Source of the DNA: Ktedonobacter racemifer DSM 44963
Lineage (GTDB): Bacteria > Chloroflexota > Ktedonobacteria > Ktedonobacterales > Ktedonobacteraceae
Assembly: GCF_000178855.1 (NCBI RefSeq)
Contig: NZ_ADVG01000003.1
Location: 496,001-560,000 of the forward strand
Direction of reading: 5' to 3'
Length of the DNA: 64,000 nucleotides
Numbering within the stretch: the first letter of the stretch is position 1; the number at the start of each line of letters is the position of its first letter. A model generated the notes under the pieces. It saw only the letters and a program-made list of their open reading frames with translations. It was not told the DNA's origin and searched no databases. Below are positions 1 through 9,177 of the stretch, one piece after another. Position numbers and translations under genes: made by a program.

Positions 1-93
1 CTGCCTCTCAAAAGCAGAGGAGAATAGCCAGGGCGAAAAGAGCACACAATGAACTGCTGCTCGATGGCTACGCATCAGCCAGATTAAAGCCGC

Positions 94-137
94 TCTTTCC
101 TTCAGGAGATGTGATGGGACGTCTCCTGAAGGAAAGA
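94..137. repeat. Perfect 16-bp inverted repeat
   Basis: Arms 94-109 and 122-137 are exact reverse complements around a 12-nt loop. No T-tract follows on either side. No gene is recognisable in 1-490, so it may be the end signal of a gene lying left of the window. One of a series of long, sequence-unrelated intergenic hairpins in this window. Confidence 0.6.
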
Positions 138-490
138 CAGTTGTCCGGATAAATGGCCTCCCATGCACCATATTCCCGCTTCTGCTTGTTTGGTGTATGT
201 ACTCACGCCACCTCGCTTTCTCACAGATTTGCATCTCTTTTCACCAGAGAAATATTCTCCTCAGTGTCACCGCTCAAATATCCCACAACCCGTACATTGC
301 ATTTTTCTCCCTTCACATTTTCTGTGCATCTTTCACGCAAATTGGTCTGTCGACAAACCATTCTCATCGCTTGCGAGGCTTCATTCTACGCAAGAGCGTG
401 ACCCTGTTCTTTCCAGGCGGGAGCGCCCTGATGGAATGCAGCCCAGTATGCCAGCCAGACTGCTCTCGAGAAAAGTTTTCCCTTGTTATC

Positions 491-532
491 TTGACAATGT
501 CTAAATTACTTGCTATATTAGACATTGTCTAA
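491..532 (+). promoter_or_regulatory. Strong sigma70-type promoter with overlapping dyad operator
   Basis: TTGACA at 491-496 and TATATT at 514-519 are separated by exactly 17 bp, and TG stands at the extended -10 position (511-512). Two arms, GACAATGTCTAA (493-504) and TTAGACATTGTC (518-529), are perfect reverse complements that cover both promoter boxes. Each half is itself a near-palindrome of the form TTAGACAATGTCTAA. This geometry suits a dimeric repressor blocking the polymerase. The only downstream gene on this strand is the decayed response regulator at 833, about 300 nt further on. No repressor gene of its own is visible nearby. Confidence 0.6.
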
Positions 533-832
533 AGTAAAAACACCTTTCGTCGAAAACCGATGGGTGCCTGGCCGACGAATCGAAGCTTTCCTGACGAATG
601 AAGAGCATATTATTCGACTTTCTCGTAGACTGATGATGAGAGGAGGCACCTCTGTTCAACAGAACAAGACACGCCTTTCGGCTGTGGAGCAGATGATGGG
701 TTCCTTCCGTGAAATCCATTTGACGGAAAACAGTCCCCCAGCGGCTCTGGGTTTCCCAGGTCAATGACCTGTGGCCCAAATACAGCGCCAGTTCCCCACG
801 ACACGTAGCCTGCCAATGGGAAAGAGAAACAT

Positions 833-1242
833 ATGGCCAAACACCTCTTCATCATTGACGATGATCAGGAGATACGAGCGATTTTGCAAGAGTTGCTGGA
901 GGGTGAGGCATATGAGGGAGAGATCGCGAACGATGGCCTGATCGCCTGGGAAATTTTTTCCCACCAGTGCGAACGCTATGAGACGGTCTCGTTGGATTTG
1001 ACGATGCCACGGATGGGCGGGATCCCGCTCATTCAGATGTTACAGCAGCGAGCAGATGGGGGCTGCTCCCCATCATTATTCTCAGTGCGGATGGCGATGC
1101 TGTTTAGAAGGTCCTTGGGATGGGCATTCGACATGCTCTGACCAAGCCATTTGACCTGGAAACGCTTCTGGCGCTTGTGACCATATGCCGGGGAGAAGGT
1201 TCATCATCTCCCACCACAGCGAGGCGAAGCGCAGAGGAATAG
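833..1242 (+). pseudogene. Response regulator receiver domain, frameshifted and with a nonsense codon
   Basis: The first 75 residues form a CheY-like receiver: the acidic pocket IDDDQEIR is near residue 8 and the phospho-acceptor Asp sits in SLDLTMPRMGG. At about 1058-1070, beside a run of five G, homology moves to another frame (PIIILSADGDAV). There it meets a TAG at 1105-1107, then continues through ALTKPFDLETLLALV with the conserved Lys, ending at TAG 1240-1242. With two independent lesions the full domain cannot be made; the short product ends at 1141. Weak SD GGGAAAGAG precedes ATG 833. It lies directly upstream of the GAF/PAS kinase and was probably its partner or a phosphorelay component. 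Confidence 0.75.
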
Positions 1243-1364
1243 CTCGCTCGCTTTCTGGCTCACTGGCGGAGGAAGCCAATCTCAGAAGAGGGCTCTCTCG
1301 ACTTGCGAGCGAGCATGAGAGCCCGCCCTGTTTTTGATGTGCAAAATGCGAGGAGGTTGAGACC

Positions 1365-3755
1365 TTGGTAATGTCTAGTAAAAAGTCACTGCAATCGAAG
1401 GGAGAGGAAGGAAAAGATTCTTCGAATCTGACTGATGCTGAGAGGTTGCGAGTACTGGCGAAAAGTAAGCTGCTGGATAGCGCCAGCGAAGAGGTCTATG
1501 ATCGGTTTACGAAATTGGCTGCTATGCTTTTGAATAGTCCGGTGTCTCTCGTTTCCTTGGTGGATAAGGATCGGCAGTATTTTAAGAGTTATTATGGCCT
1601 GCCAGAACCGTGGGCGTCACAACAGCAAATGCCGTTATCGCATTCCTTCTGTCAGTATGTCGTCTCTTCCAATCAGCCATTGATTGTGACAGACGCGCGA
1701 GAAAAGGCGTTCTTGGAGCATAATCTGGCGATTCCCGATGTGGGAACCATCGCGTATCTGGGGTTTCCGTTAGTGGTGGAGAATCAGGCGTTGGGAAGCT
1801 TTTGTGTGATTGATACCAAGCCACACGCGTGGTCAGAGCGGGAAATCGGCATCGTGCGGGAACTGGCCAGTTTTGTGACCACCGAGATCGCGCTTCGGAT
1901 CGAAATAGCAGAGCACCAGCAAGTGACGGAACGATTGCAGGAGAGCGAGCAGAACTTTCGCGTGCTGAGCGAAACCGTGCCGCAGCTCGTGTGGACCATG
2001 TTCCCCAATGGCCGTCGCGATTACGTGAATCAGCGCTGGTGTGACTACACCGGGTCCACGCGTGAGCGCATGCAAAGCGATCGATGGGCTCATTTTCAGT
2101 TCATCCATCCCGATGATCGCGAAGGCAACCGAGCGTTCTGGCAGCATGCCCTCCAAACAGGTGAACCTTTTGAGAGCGAACATCGTCTCAGAAATGGTCA
2201 CACAGGGACGTATCGCTGGTTCTTAGCCCGCGCCATGCCCGTGCGTAATGAAACCGGCGAGATCGTCAAGTGGTTTGGCACCGCCACCGACATCGATGAG
2301 CAGAAACGGGCCGAGCAGCAGCTCAAAGAAAGCGAGGAGAACTGGCGCGTGCTGGCCGAAACGATGCCGCAGCTGGTGTGGAGCACAGGACCGGACGGAG
2401 TTCACGAATACACGAACCAACGCTGGCGTGACTACACTGGGCTCACACCTGAGCAGGTACAAAACAACAGGTGGGCTCATCTCCAACTCATCCATCCCGA
2501 CGATCGTGAAGGCACCCGAGCGCTCTGGCAGCATGCCCTGGACACGGGAGCCATGTATGAGCACGAAGAGCGTCTCAGCAATGGCCAGACCGGTGCGTAT
2601 CGCTGGTTCTTAGTCCGCGCCATGTCGATACGTGATGAAGCAGGCCAGATCGTTAAGTGGTTTGGCACCTGCACCGACATCGATGACCAGAAACGGATGC
2701 AGGAAGCCTTACGAGAGAGCCAGGAGCGCGCAAGCGTCCTGATGAACTCTAACATTATCGGGATCTTCGTCGAAGAAGGTGAGCAGATTGTGGACGCCAA
2801 CGACACCTTTCTGCGCATGACCGGCTATACCCGAGAAGACTTGCGTGCCGGGCGCATCAACTGGAGGCACATGACCCCTCCAGAATATCTGGCTCGGACC
2901 CAGCAGGCCCATCAGGAGCTGGCCACCCAGCAGTCGATGACGCCCTATGAGAAAGAGTACGTGTGTCAAGATGGCAGTCGCCTTCCAGTGCTCGTGGGCG
3001 GGATTGTCTTCCAGCATCACCCACTCCAAGCGATCACCTTTGTGCTGGATAACTCCGCACGCAAGGAACTCGAACAACGCAAGGATGACTTTATCAGCAT
3101 GGCCAGCCATGAACTGAGGGGCCCGCTCACAGCCTTGAAATTGCAGACCACCTTGCTGCGCAGGCAACTGGCAAAGCAGGGCACCCAGGCGTCAGCGCCT
3201 GCCCTTTCTAGCATGGAGACCCAGATCAACAAAGTCACCCGGCTGGTGGAAGAGTTGCTGGATGTCTCCAAGATTCAGGCAGGCAGACTGGAGTACGTTC
3301 AGGAGACAGTGGATCTCGATGCGTTGCTCCGGGAAATCACCGAGACCTTGCAACAGAGCAGTCCGAGCCATACCCTCGTGGTGCGTGGTACTGGGGGAAC
3401 CGGCCTGATCGGGGATCGGGACCGACTCGGACAGGTCTTCACCAACCTGATCAGCAATGCCATCAAGTATTCTCCCAACGCCGAGACGGTCGAGATGGAC
3501 CTTTCCGCCTCCGAAGATGCGGTCACGGTCTGTGTCTGCGATCACGGCCTGGGCATCCCACGAGAGCAGCGCGACAAGATTTTTGAACGCTTCTATCGCG
3601 TCTCTGGTCCCAACCAGAAAGCCATTCCCGGCCTGGGGATGGGCTTGTATATTGTGGCAGAGATCGTCAGGCATCACGGAGGAAGCATCACAGTGGAGAG
3701 CGAAGTCGGGAAAGGCTCCACTTTTCAGGTGACCCTTCCAATGAAGAGGGTTTGA
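1365..3755 (+). CDS. GAF-PAS-PAS-PAS sensor histidine kinase
   Basis: Soluble hybrid sensor of 796 aa with no membrane segment. Domains in order: GAF about 25-185, PAS about 195-318, 322-445 and 450-567, then a DHp helix with phospho-His at about residue 582 (MASHELRGPLT). A HATPase domain follows with an N box (NLISNAIKYSP), G1 (DHGLGIP), F box (FERFYR) and G2 (GLGMGLYIV). The TTG start at 1365 has AGGAGG at 1351-1356 with 8-nt spacing; the ATG at 1371 is the alternative. The GAF and PAS folds suggest detection of a cytoplasmic small ligand, redox or light signal; which one cannot be read. Its PAS3 region is nearly identical in DNA to that of the next gene. Confidence 0.9.
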   Translation: MVMSSKKSLQSKGEEGKDSSNLTDAERLRVLAKSKLLDSASEEVYDRFTKLAAMLLNSPVSLVSLVDKDRQYFKSYYGLPEPWASQQQMPLSHSFCQYVVSSNQPLIVTDAREKAFLEHNLAIPDVGTIAYLGFPLVVENQALGSFCVIDTKPHAWSEREIGIVRELASFVTTEIALRIEIAEHQQVTERLQESEQNFRVLSETVPQLVWTMFPNGRRDYVNQRWCDYTGSTRERMQSDRWAHFQFIHPDDREGNRAFWQHALQTGEPFESEHRLRNGHTGTYRWFLARAMPVRNETGEIVKWFGTATDIDEQKRAEQQLKESEENWRVLAETMPQLVWSTGPDGVHEYTNQRWRDYTGLTPEQVQNNRWAHLQLIHPDDREGTRALWQHALDTGAMYEHEERLSNGQTGAYRWFLVRAMSIRDEAGQIVKWFGTCTDIDDQKRMQEALRESQERASVLMNSNIIGIFVEEGEQIVDANDTFLRMTGYTREDLRAGRINWRHMTPPEYLARTQQAHQELATQQSMTPYEKEYVCQDGSRLPVLVGGIVFQHHPLQAITFVLDNSARKELEQRKDDFISMASHELRGPLTALKLQTTLLRRQLAKQGTQASAPALSSMETQINKVTRLVEELLDVSKIQAGRLEYVQETVDLDALLREITETLQQSSPSHTLVVRGTGGTGLIGDRDRLGQVFTNLISNAIKYSPNAETVEMDLSASEDAVTVCVCDHGLGIPREQRDKIFERFYRVSGPNQKAIPGLGMGLYIVAEIVRHHGGSITVESEVGKGSTFQVTLPMKRV
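2739..3089 (+). repeat. Copy A of a PAS block shared between adjacent kinases
   Basis: This segment aligns without gaps to 5101-5451 (offset 2362). From 2781 to 3089 I see only three differences by eye (GGATT versus GGGGC region near 3001-3005), while flanking parts of the two genes are clearly diverged. It encodes the third PAS domain and the linker to the DHp helix. Confidence 0.8.
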
Positions 3756-3942
3756 CTTTCTGGTTTCCCCTTCCCTTGGTGCAATAATTGAGTATGGTCG
3801 GCGAGAGGATTGCTCCTACTCGCTTGTTTCTCGAATCTAGCAGATCATTCCAATAGAGCGCTTGTAGAGCGCTTGAGGTCAGAGCAGGTACGCATTTTCG
3901 CCACCAGGGATTGGGACACGTGAAAGGGAGGTTTACTGAACT

Positions 3943-6120
3943 ATGTTGAAGACAAAGCAGACCAGGTGTGTCACTCCTGCGTCGAGTGGAACGCTCCTCA
4001 CTCTTCTCGAGACGCTTCCTGATGCCATCTTTTTCATCGATGACGCCGCGACGACTGTGTATGCCAATGCGAGCGCCCAGACTATCACCGGAGCCACACG
4101 AGAGGACTTATGTGGCAAGCCATTGTGGCGCGGCGCTCCCCACCTGGTGAGCACCTCGCTCTACCAGGCCGTCCAGAAGACCAAACAGACCCGAGCACCA
4201 ATCGAAGTAGAGTATGTTTCTCCCGTGACCCGGACCTGGCTGCACGTGCAACTCTCTCCGGCCGTTGGCGGACTCCTGTTGCATGTCCACGAGCAGAGAG
4301 AACCGTTGCCTCGCTGGGAGACGTTTGTCCCAGACGAACACCTCGCCGATGATGTCCTGAAGAACCTGTATGTCGGGGTCGGATGTCTCACGCCCGAGGG
4401 GATCTTGTTGGAAATCAATGAGGTCCCGTTAGCAGATGCGCAGATCCGCCGCGAGGAGGTGATTGGCCAACCGTTTGCCCAAACCCCCTGGTGGTCCTTT
4501 TATCCTGCGAGTCAACAGCAATTACGCGCCGCCATCACACGTGCCAGCAGGGGAGAAACCGTGCGTTTCGAGACTCTGGTTCACCCCAGGGAAGGGATGG
4601 ACCTTCACCTTGAGGCAACGATCACTCCCCACGAAGAGGTGGACCACCACGTCGAGTACCTCGTCTATGTCGGGACCGACATCACCGAGCGCAAGCGAGC
4701 CGAGGGAGCCACCTATGCCCTGATGGATGCTCTCCCCCATCGGGTCTGGATCGCCAGATCCGATGGGTCTGTCACCTACCACAATCAACGCTTGATCGAC
4801 TATCTGGTGATGCCCCTCGACCAGATCCAAGGGGATGGCTGGATGGTGGGGGTGCATCCTGATGATCGGCCTCAGGTCCAGGAGGCGTGGCAAGCCGCCA
4901 TCCAGACAAGGGGACCTTATGAAGTGGAGCATCGCCTGCGAGACGGCATCAGCGGAGCGTATCGCTGGTTTCTGGCTCGAGGCGTGCCGCAGCGCAATGC
5001 CCAGGGCACGATCCTGCACTGGTTTGGCACCTGCACCGACATTGAGGACCAGAAGCGGATCGAGGAAGCGTTGCACCAGAGTCAGGAGCGCGCGAGCGCC
5101 CTGATGAACTCTAACATTATCGGGATCAACGTCATCGAGGGTGAGCAGATTGTGGACGCCAACGACACCTTTCTGCGCATGACCGGCTATACCCGAGAAG
5201 ACTTGCGTGCCGGGCGCATCAACTGGAGGCACATGACCCCTCCAGAATATCTGGCTCGGACCCAGCAGGCCCATCAGGAGCTGGCCACCCAGCAGTCGAT
5301 GACGCCCTATGAGAAAGAGTACGTGTGTCAAGATGGCAGTCGCCTTCCAGTGCTCGTGGGCGGGGGCGTCTTCCAGCATCACCCACTCCAAGCGATCACC
5401 TTTGTGCTGGATAACTCCGCACGCAAGGAACTCGAACAACGCAAGGATGACCTTATCAATATGGCCAGTCATGAACTCGGGACCCCGCTCACCGCGGTAA
5501 AGATGCAGACCCAACTGGTGCGAAAACGACTCGAAAAGCAATCCCATCACGAGGCTGCCACCGCGCTTTCCAGGGTAGAGGGGCCCATCAAGCTACTGGA
5601 GCGCCTGATTGGAGAGCTACTGGATGTCTCCAGGATCCAGGCGGGCAGACTGGAGTACGTCCGGGAGAGGGTGGACCTCGGCTCGCTGCTGCGGGATGTC
5701 ACCGACACTATGCACCACTTCCATCCAAGCCATACCATTGTGGTACGTGAGACCGTGCAGACCAGCCTGATCGGGGATCGGGACCGACTCGGACAGGCCT
5801 TCACCAACCTGCTCAGCAATGCCATCACGTATTCTCCTGACGCCGAGACGGTCGAGATCGACCTCAGCGCCTCCGAAGATGCGGTCACCGTCCGTGTCCG
5901 CGATCATGGCCTGGGCATCCTACAAGAACAGCGCGACAAGATTTTTGAACGCTTCTATCGGGCACCGGATCTGAGCCAGCGAGCGATCCCCGGCCTGGGT
6001 ATGGGGCTCTACATTGTTGCCGAGATCGTCAAGGGCCATGAGGGAAACATCACGGTGGACAGCGAAATCGGAAAAGGATCGACCTTTACGGTGACCCTTC
6101 CCAAGAGGAGGGATGCTTGA
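3943..6120 (+). CDS. Multi-PAS sensor histidine kinase
   Basis: Cytoplasmic sensor kinase of 725 aa. Four PAS-like domains lie at about 15-125, 140-250, 255-375 and 380-500. The phospho-His is at residue 510 in MASHELGTPLTAVK, and the ATPase domain at about 610-725 has NLLSNAITYSP, DHGLGI, FERFYR and GLGMGLYIV. ATG 3943 is preceded by GGGAGG (3926-3931). It lies 187 nt after the preceding kinase in the same direction. The two are tandem paralogues with different N-terminal sensors but a homogenised last PAS and similar catalytic cores, so they may feed the same pathway. No intact response regulator is adjacent. Confidence 0.9.
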   Translation: MLKTKQTRCVTPASSGTLLTLLETLPDAIFFIDDAATTVYANASAQTITGATREDLCGKPLWRGAPHLVSTSLYQAVQKTKQTRAPIEVEYVSPVTRTWLHVQLSPAVGGLLLHVHEQREPLPRWETFVPDEHLADDVLKNLYVGVGCLTPEGILLEINEVPLADAQIRREEVIGQPFAQTPWWSFYPASQQQLRAAITRASRGETVRFETLVHPREGMDLHLEATITPHEEVDHHVEYLVYVGTDITERKRAEGATYALMDALPHRVWIARSDGSVTYHNQRLIDYLVMPLDQIQGDGWMVGVHPDDRPQVQEAWQAAIQTRGPYEVEHRLRDGISGAYRWFLARGVPQRNAQGTILHWFGTCTDIEDQKRIEEALHQSQERASALMNSNIIGINVIEGEQIVDANDTFLRMTGYTREDLRAGRINWRHMTPPEYLARTQQAHQELATQQSMTPYEKEYVCQDGSRLPVLVGGGVFQHHPLQAITFVLDNSARKELEQRKDDLINMASHELGTPLTAVKMQTQLVRKRLEKQSHHEAATALSRVEGPIKLLERLIGELLDVSRIQAGRLEYVRERVDLGSLLRDVTDTMHHFHPSHTIVVRETVQTSLIGDRDRLGQAFTNLLSNAITYSPDAETVEIDLSASEDAVTVRVRDHGLGILQEQRDKIFERFYRAPDLSQRAIPGLGMGLYIVAEIVKGHEGNITVDSEIGKGSTFTVTLPKRRDA
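5101..5451 (+). repeat. Copy B of the shared PAS block
   Basis: Partner of 2739-3089; see that entry. The match fades sharply after AAGGATGAC at the start of the DHp helix. Confidence 0.8.
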
Positions 6121-6272
6121 CCAGGGAACGAACTCCACGCACGACCTGTGACACAAGGGGGGATTCCACTTCCAGCTACGATGCAGGCCATGATCCGTGA
6201 GGCAATGTGAACACTCGCACCTATCAATGATGCGGCTCCCTCGTAGGGGCCACATCATTGAAACAAACTCAC

Positions 6273-7481
6273 TTATACCACCTTCTGGTCCCAATCCACT
6301 CGATAAGAGTAGATCCAGGCGAGCGAGTTCGAGCTGGCGAAGTGTTTGAGGAAGAATGACATCATCAGATCCCGGAACCACAGTTGGACCGGGTTGGACG
6401 CCATTTGATTCCGGCCCCTGTTCCGCGCGGACCGAACGATTTTCTCAGCCCTTTTCCGGCGTAGCCGTTCATACATGGCAAATGCCTTCTCCAGACTCGT
6501 CATATCACGAACGCATTTGGCCAGTACAATCGCATCCTCCAGCGCCATCGATGCCCCCTGCCCAGAACTTGGGGCCGTCGCGTGTGCGGCATCACCAACG
6601 CAGACAACGGGTCCCTTGTGCCATGCTGGCAGGGAGGGAATATCGTAAACCGGGTACACGCCGATATCGCTCTCAGTCGCATGAATGATCTCCTGAATAA
6701 GAGGATCATCCTCGCTGAACCAGGCAAGAAACCTCTTTTTCCACTCGTCGTTTGTTATCGTGCTTAACTCGGTTTTCCCTGGCTCTTGTGGTGATGGAGA
6801 ATTGATAAACCAGTAGATCTCGCCCGATGCCTTCACGTGATATCCGAAGGCTGCACGCTCACCAAAGATAAAGTGCTGTACGCCAGGAGTCGGTGGAATG
6901 GTCGAATTATACGCGAATCCGCCGTAACCCATTACCCCAGTGTACAGTGGTTGGGAAATGTGAGGTACCATGAATTGACGCGCTCGGGAATGTATTCCAT
7001 CACAGCCTACAAGCAAATTACCGCTGGCTATCGTGCCATCCTCGAAAGAGGCGCTTACCTGCTGCTCATTGACGATCTTGATAGAACTCAGCCTTTTGCT
7101 GAAGTGTATCGTGATTCCTCGGCACATCGCTTCCTCACGTAGGATCCTGTTCAAGGTTCCTCGTGTGATGATAACACTCTCGCCTCCCTGACTCTTTGGG
7201 GCACCATTGTGTATCTCCCCAAGGTGCTTGCCTTTCCCACTCCGCATAAGCATACGAGGAACAGGAGACCCCTCCGCTTTAACGGGGCCATCCAGCCCTA
7301 GAGACTGAAGTACATCGAGACCATTGGACGCCATGTTGAGAAAGAGACCCGCGTAATCATCGGGCCTGCTCCGTGCCTCATAAATTTCTGCTTCAAAGCC
7401 TGCGCGCTGCAAAAACATCGCTACAACAGGGCCAGCGATGCCGCAACCAATAATTAAGGCTTTTCTCCTGCTTGTTTCCAT
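6273..7481 (-). CDS. FAD-dependent monooxygenase (PF01494-type aromatic hydroxylase)
   Basis: Flavoprotein of 402 aa, the usual length for single-component class A flavin monooxygenases (salicylate-hydroxylase / TetX-like). The dinucleotide-binding GCGIAG is at about residues 12-17, the DG motif at GCDGIHSRAR (about 158) and the GD motif at VGDAAHATAPSSGQG (about 300), followed by MALEDA. These bind FAD and NAD(P)H in this family; the substrate cannot be inferred. ATG 7481 has an AAAGGGA-type SD. It is monocistronic and divergent from the methyltransferase gene. In the 152 nt between it and the kinase on its 3' side I see nothing distinctive. Confidence 0.88.
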   Translation of the reverse strand: METSRRKALIIGCGIAGPVVAMFLQRAGFEAEIYEARSRPDDYAGLFLNMASNGLDVLQSLGLDGPVKAEGSPVPRMLMRSGKGKHLGEIHNGAPKSQGGESVIITRGTLNRILREEAMCRGITIHFSKRLSSIKIVNEQQVSASFEDGTIASGNLLVGCDGIHSRARQFMVPHISQPLYTGVMGYGGFAYNSTIPPTPGVQHFIFGERAAFGYHVKASGEIYWFINSPSPQEPGKTELSTITNDEWKKRFLAWFSEDDPLIQEIIHATESDIGVYPVYDIPSLPAWHKGPVVCVGDAAHATAPSSGQGASMALEDAIVLAKCVRDMTSLEKAFAMYERLRRKRAEKIVRSARNRGRNQMASNPVQLWFRDLMMSFFLKHFASSNSLAWIYSYRVDWDQKVV

Positions 7482-7714
7482 GCATTCCCTTTCTAGATAC
7501 AGAATTGTCTCCTAGACAGTCTTTTTCTCTCTTCAGTATCTTTGAAGGAAATATCTGAATGCATCGTTTGCCAGACCAGTGCCCTCGCTCTGCCAGTGTG
7601 CCATCCTTGCTATTGTGGATGAGCTGATGCCCCTTGCTTCTTCGTCTGCAAATAGGCCCACCAGGGCTTCTCAAAATCGCCCTTTCATTTCTGACGGATC
7701 ATAAACGGCCTTTC

Positions 7715-7777
7715 GGGGAGTGTATGGTGTGGTGGGTTCTGGGCAAAGCTCAGAACCCACCACACCATACACTCCCC
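7715..7777. repeat. Perfect 27-bp inverted repeat in a divergent intergenic region
   Basis: Arms 7715-7741 and 7751-7777 are exact reverse complements. Three further pairs (G-T, G-C, C-G) extend the stem to 30 bp with an AAA loop. It lies between the starts of two divergent genes (monooxygenase at 7481, methyltransferase at 8079), so it is not obviously a terminator for either. The rest of 7482-7965 shows no gene. Confidence 0.75.
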
Positions 7778-7965
7778 TCTGAGCGCTGTAGGCGCGAAAA
7801 GCCAATGAAGAAATTGACGTTGAGAACCATGATAGGCGCATAGGCATGTATATACAAAAAATAAGTGATGATATATGCCTATACAGATGAGGCATACAAT
7901 TGTTTTGAAGGAACTGGAGATGGGTAGATGTTTTAGAGCGAAATTTCAGAAGGGAGGGAAACCTC

Positions 7966-8083
7966 ACACCCAGCTTGAACAGCATCACAGCGGAAGATTT
8001 CCAGGAGGAATAGAAGCAATGCATAACACCCAGCTTGAACAGCATCACAGCGGAAGGTTTCCAGGAGGAATAGAAGCAATGCA
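7966..8083 (+). repeat. Tandem duplication of a ribosome-binding site and start codon
   Basis: The 58-nt unit 7966-8023 recurs at 8026-8083 (60-nt period) with one difference (A7997/G8057). Each copy carries AGGAGG followed 10 nt later by ATG (8019 and 8079). The period is 20 codons, so both starts and an upstream ATG at 7875 are in one frame. Confidence 0.85.
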
Positions 8084-8756
8084 CATATTTCTGGTCAGGT
8101 TATTGCGCTGGCTTGGTTTTACTATTACTGGGTTAGTGAGTCTTTTTATGATTGGCCAGATCATTCTACGGATCAGAGGCAGGCTTGACCCTAAACCTAT
8201 GCCTCCCCGCTTTGCATTCTACCTGAACTCGGCGTTCCGTCGCAGGCTTTTTGGCTCTTTAGAACAGATTGTAGAACGTGCGGGCGTAACCCCTGGCATG
8301 CGCGTGCTGGAAATTGGGCCTGGACCCGGTCACTTCACAACGCTCCTGGCACGGCGTGTTGCTGAGCAAGGCAAGCAAGGCAGTGTCACCTGCGTTGAGC
8401 TTCAGCCCGAGATGATTGCTAGGCTTCGTCAGCAATTGCATAGGGAGCAGGTGAACAATGTAGAGATCGTGCAAGGCGATGCTCAGCAGCTCCCATTGCT
8501 ATCAGCAAGCTTCGATATGGTCTTTCTTGCGACGGTCATTGGTGAAGTACCGGATATGCCAGCCCTTTTCAGTGAATGTGCACGAGTGCTCAAACCAGGC
8601 GGAACGTTGGCGGTGACTGAACAACTCTGTGATCCTGACTTCCGCCTTCCGAAAACTCCTCGAAAGCTCGCTATCAACGTAGGCTTGCAAGATATGGGAT
8701 ATAGAGGAACTTCCTGGTGGTCCTATACGGCCAGTTACCATAAGCTTGTCGCATAG
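8079..8756 (+). CDS. Membrane-anchored SAM-dependent methyltransferase
   Basis: From ATG 8079 the product is 225 aa. One N-terminal membrane helix at about residues 8-28 (LGFTITGLVSLFMIG core) is followed by a class I methyltransferase fold. Motif I is VLEIGPGPGHFTTLLARRV (about 75-93), an acidic residue ends beta2 (CVELQPEM), then GDAQQLPL and VLKPGGTLAVTEQ. It probably methylates a lipid or membrane-proximal small molecule, but the substrate is unknown. I chose 8079 because the hydrophobic helix starts there and an SD (8063-8068) precedes it; ATG 8019 with the duplicated SD, or 7875, would add 20 or 68 residues of leader-encoded sequence. Confidence 0.8.
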   Translation: MHIFLVRLLRWLGFTITGLVSLFMIGQIILRIRGRLDPKPMPPRFAFYLNSAFRRRLFGSLEQIVERAGVTPGMRVLEIGPGPGHFTTLLARRVAEQGKQGSVTCVELQPEMIARLRQQLHREQVNNVEIVQGDAQQLPLLSASFDMVFLATVIGEVPDMPALFSECARVLKPGGTLAVTEQLCDPDFRLPKTPRKLAINVGLQDMGYRGTSWWSYTASYHKLVA

Positions 8757-8855
8757 CTATTTAGACGTGATCCATACCGCTACACAGCTTGTGCCTCTTT
8801 CCAGCAAGGAAGAGCTGTCAGCGCCGATGAAATTCCGAGCCGAGTGAAGGGAGAG

Positions 8856-8971
8856 TTGCTTCAATGGCTGTGCGCGTTTAGCACGCTTTTCACGCGGCGT
8901 CAAGGCCGCTCCGCTTTCCCTTGACGCCGCGTGAAAAGCGTGCTCAGAGGATTGATGTGCCATTGAAGCAA
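8856..8971. repeat. Compound inverted repeat (26-bp inner, 13-bp outer arms)
   Basis: Inner arms 8880-8905 and 8919-8944 pair perfectly around a 13-nt loop. Outer arms 8856-8868 and 8959-8971 also pair perfectly, separated from the inner stem by unequal internal loops. Six A follow on the right side (8970-8975). It lies about 100 nt after the methyltransferase stop and could end its transcript, but the size and layered structure are unusual. Confidence 0.7.
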
Positions 8972-9177
8972 AAAATGATCATTGCTTTCTCGCTTTAAAA
9001 AGCTGTCATTTCAGGTTCTGTTGCGAACATTGTTGCGCTCGTCCCAAGGGAAACACTTCAAGCAATGCTACGGATAAAAGATGCAGAAGATGGGTTCCTT
9101 TTCGACATGCGTTTCCACTCCTATTTTTTGGCAACAGAACCAACAAGGCAATTCTCTTTGGAGAGAAGGGGGCATAT

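Noticed and set aside
525..767. 80-codon frame just after the strong promoter
   Set aside because: Its ATG coincides with the predicted transcription start and operator, no SD is possible, and the product resembles nothing recognisable.
4522..5550. Long open frame (342 codons) antisense to the second PAS kinase
   Set aside because: It is a mirror of GC-rich coding sequence; the plus-strand frame has all kinase motifs and an SD, the antisense one has neither.
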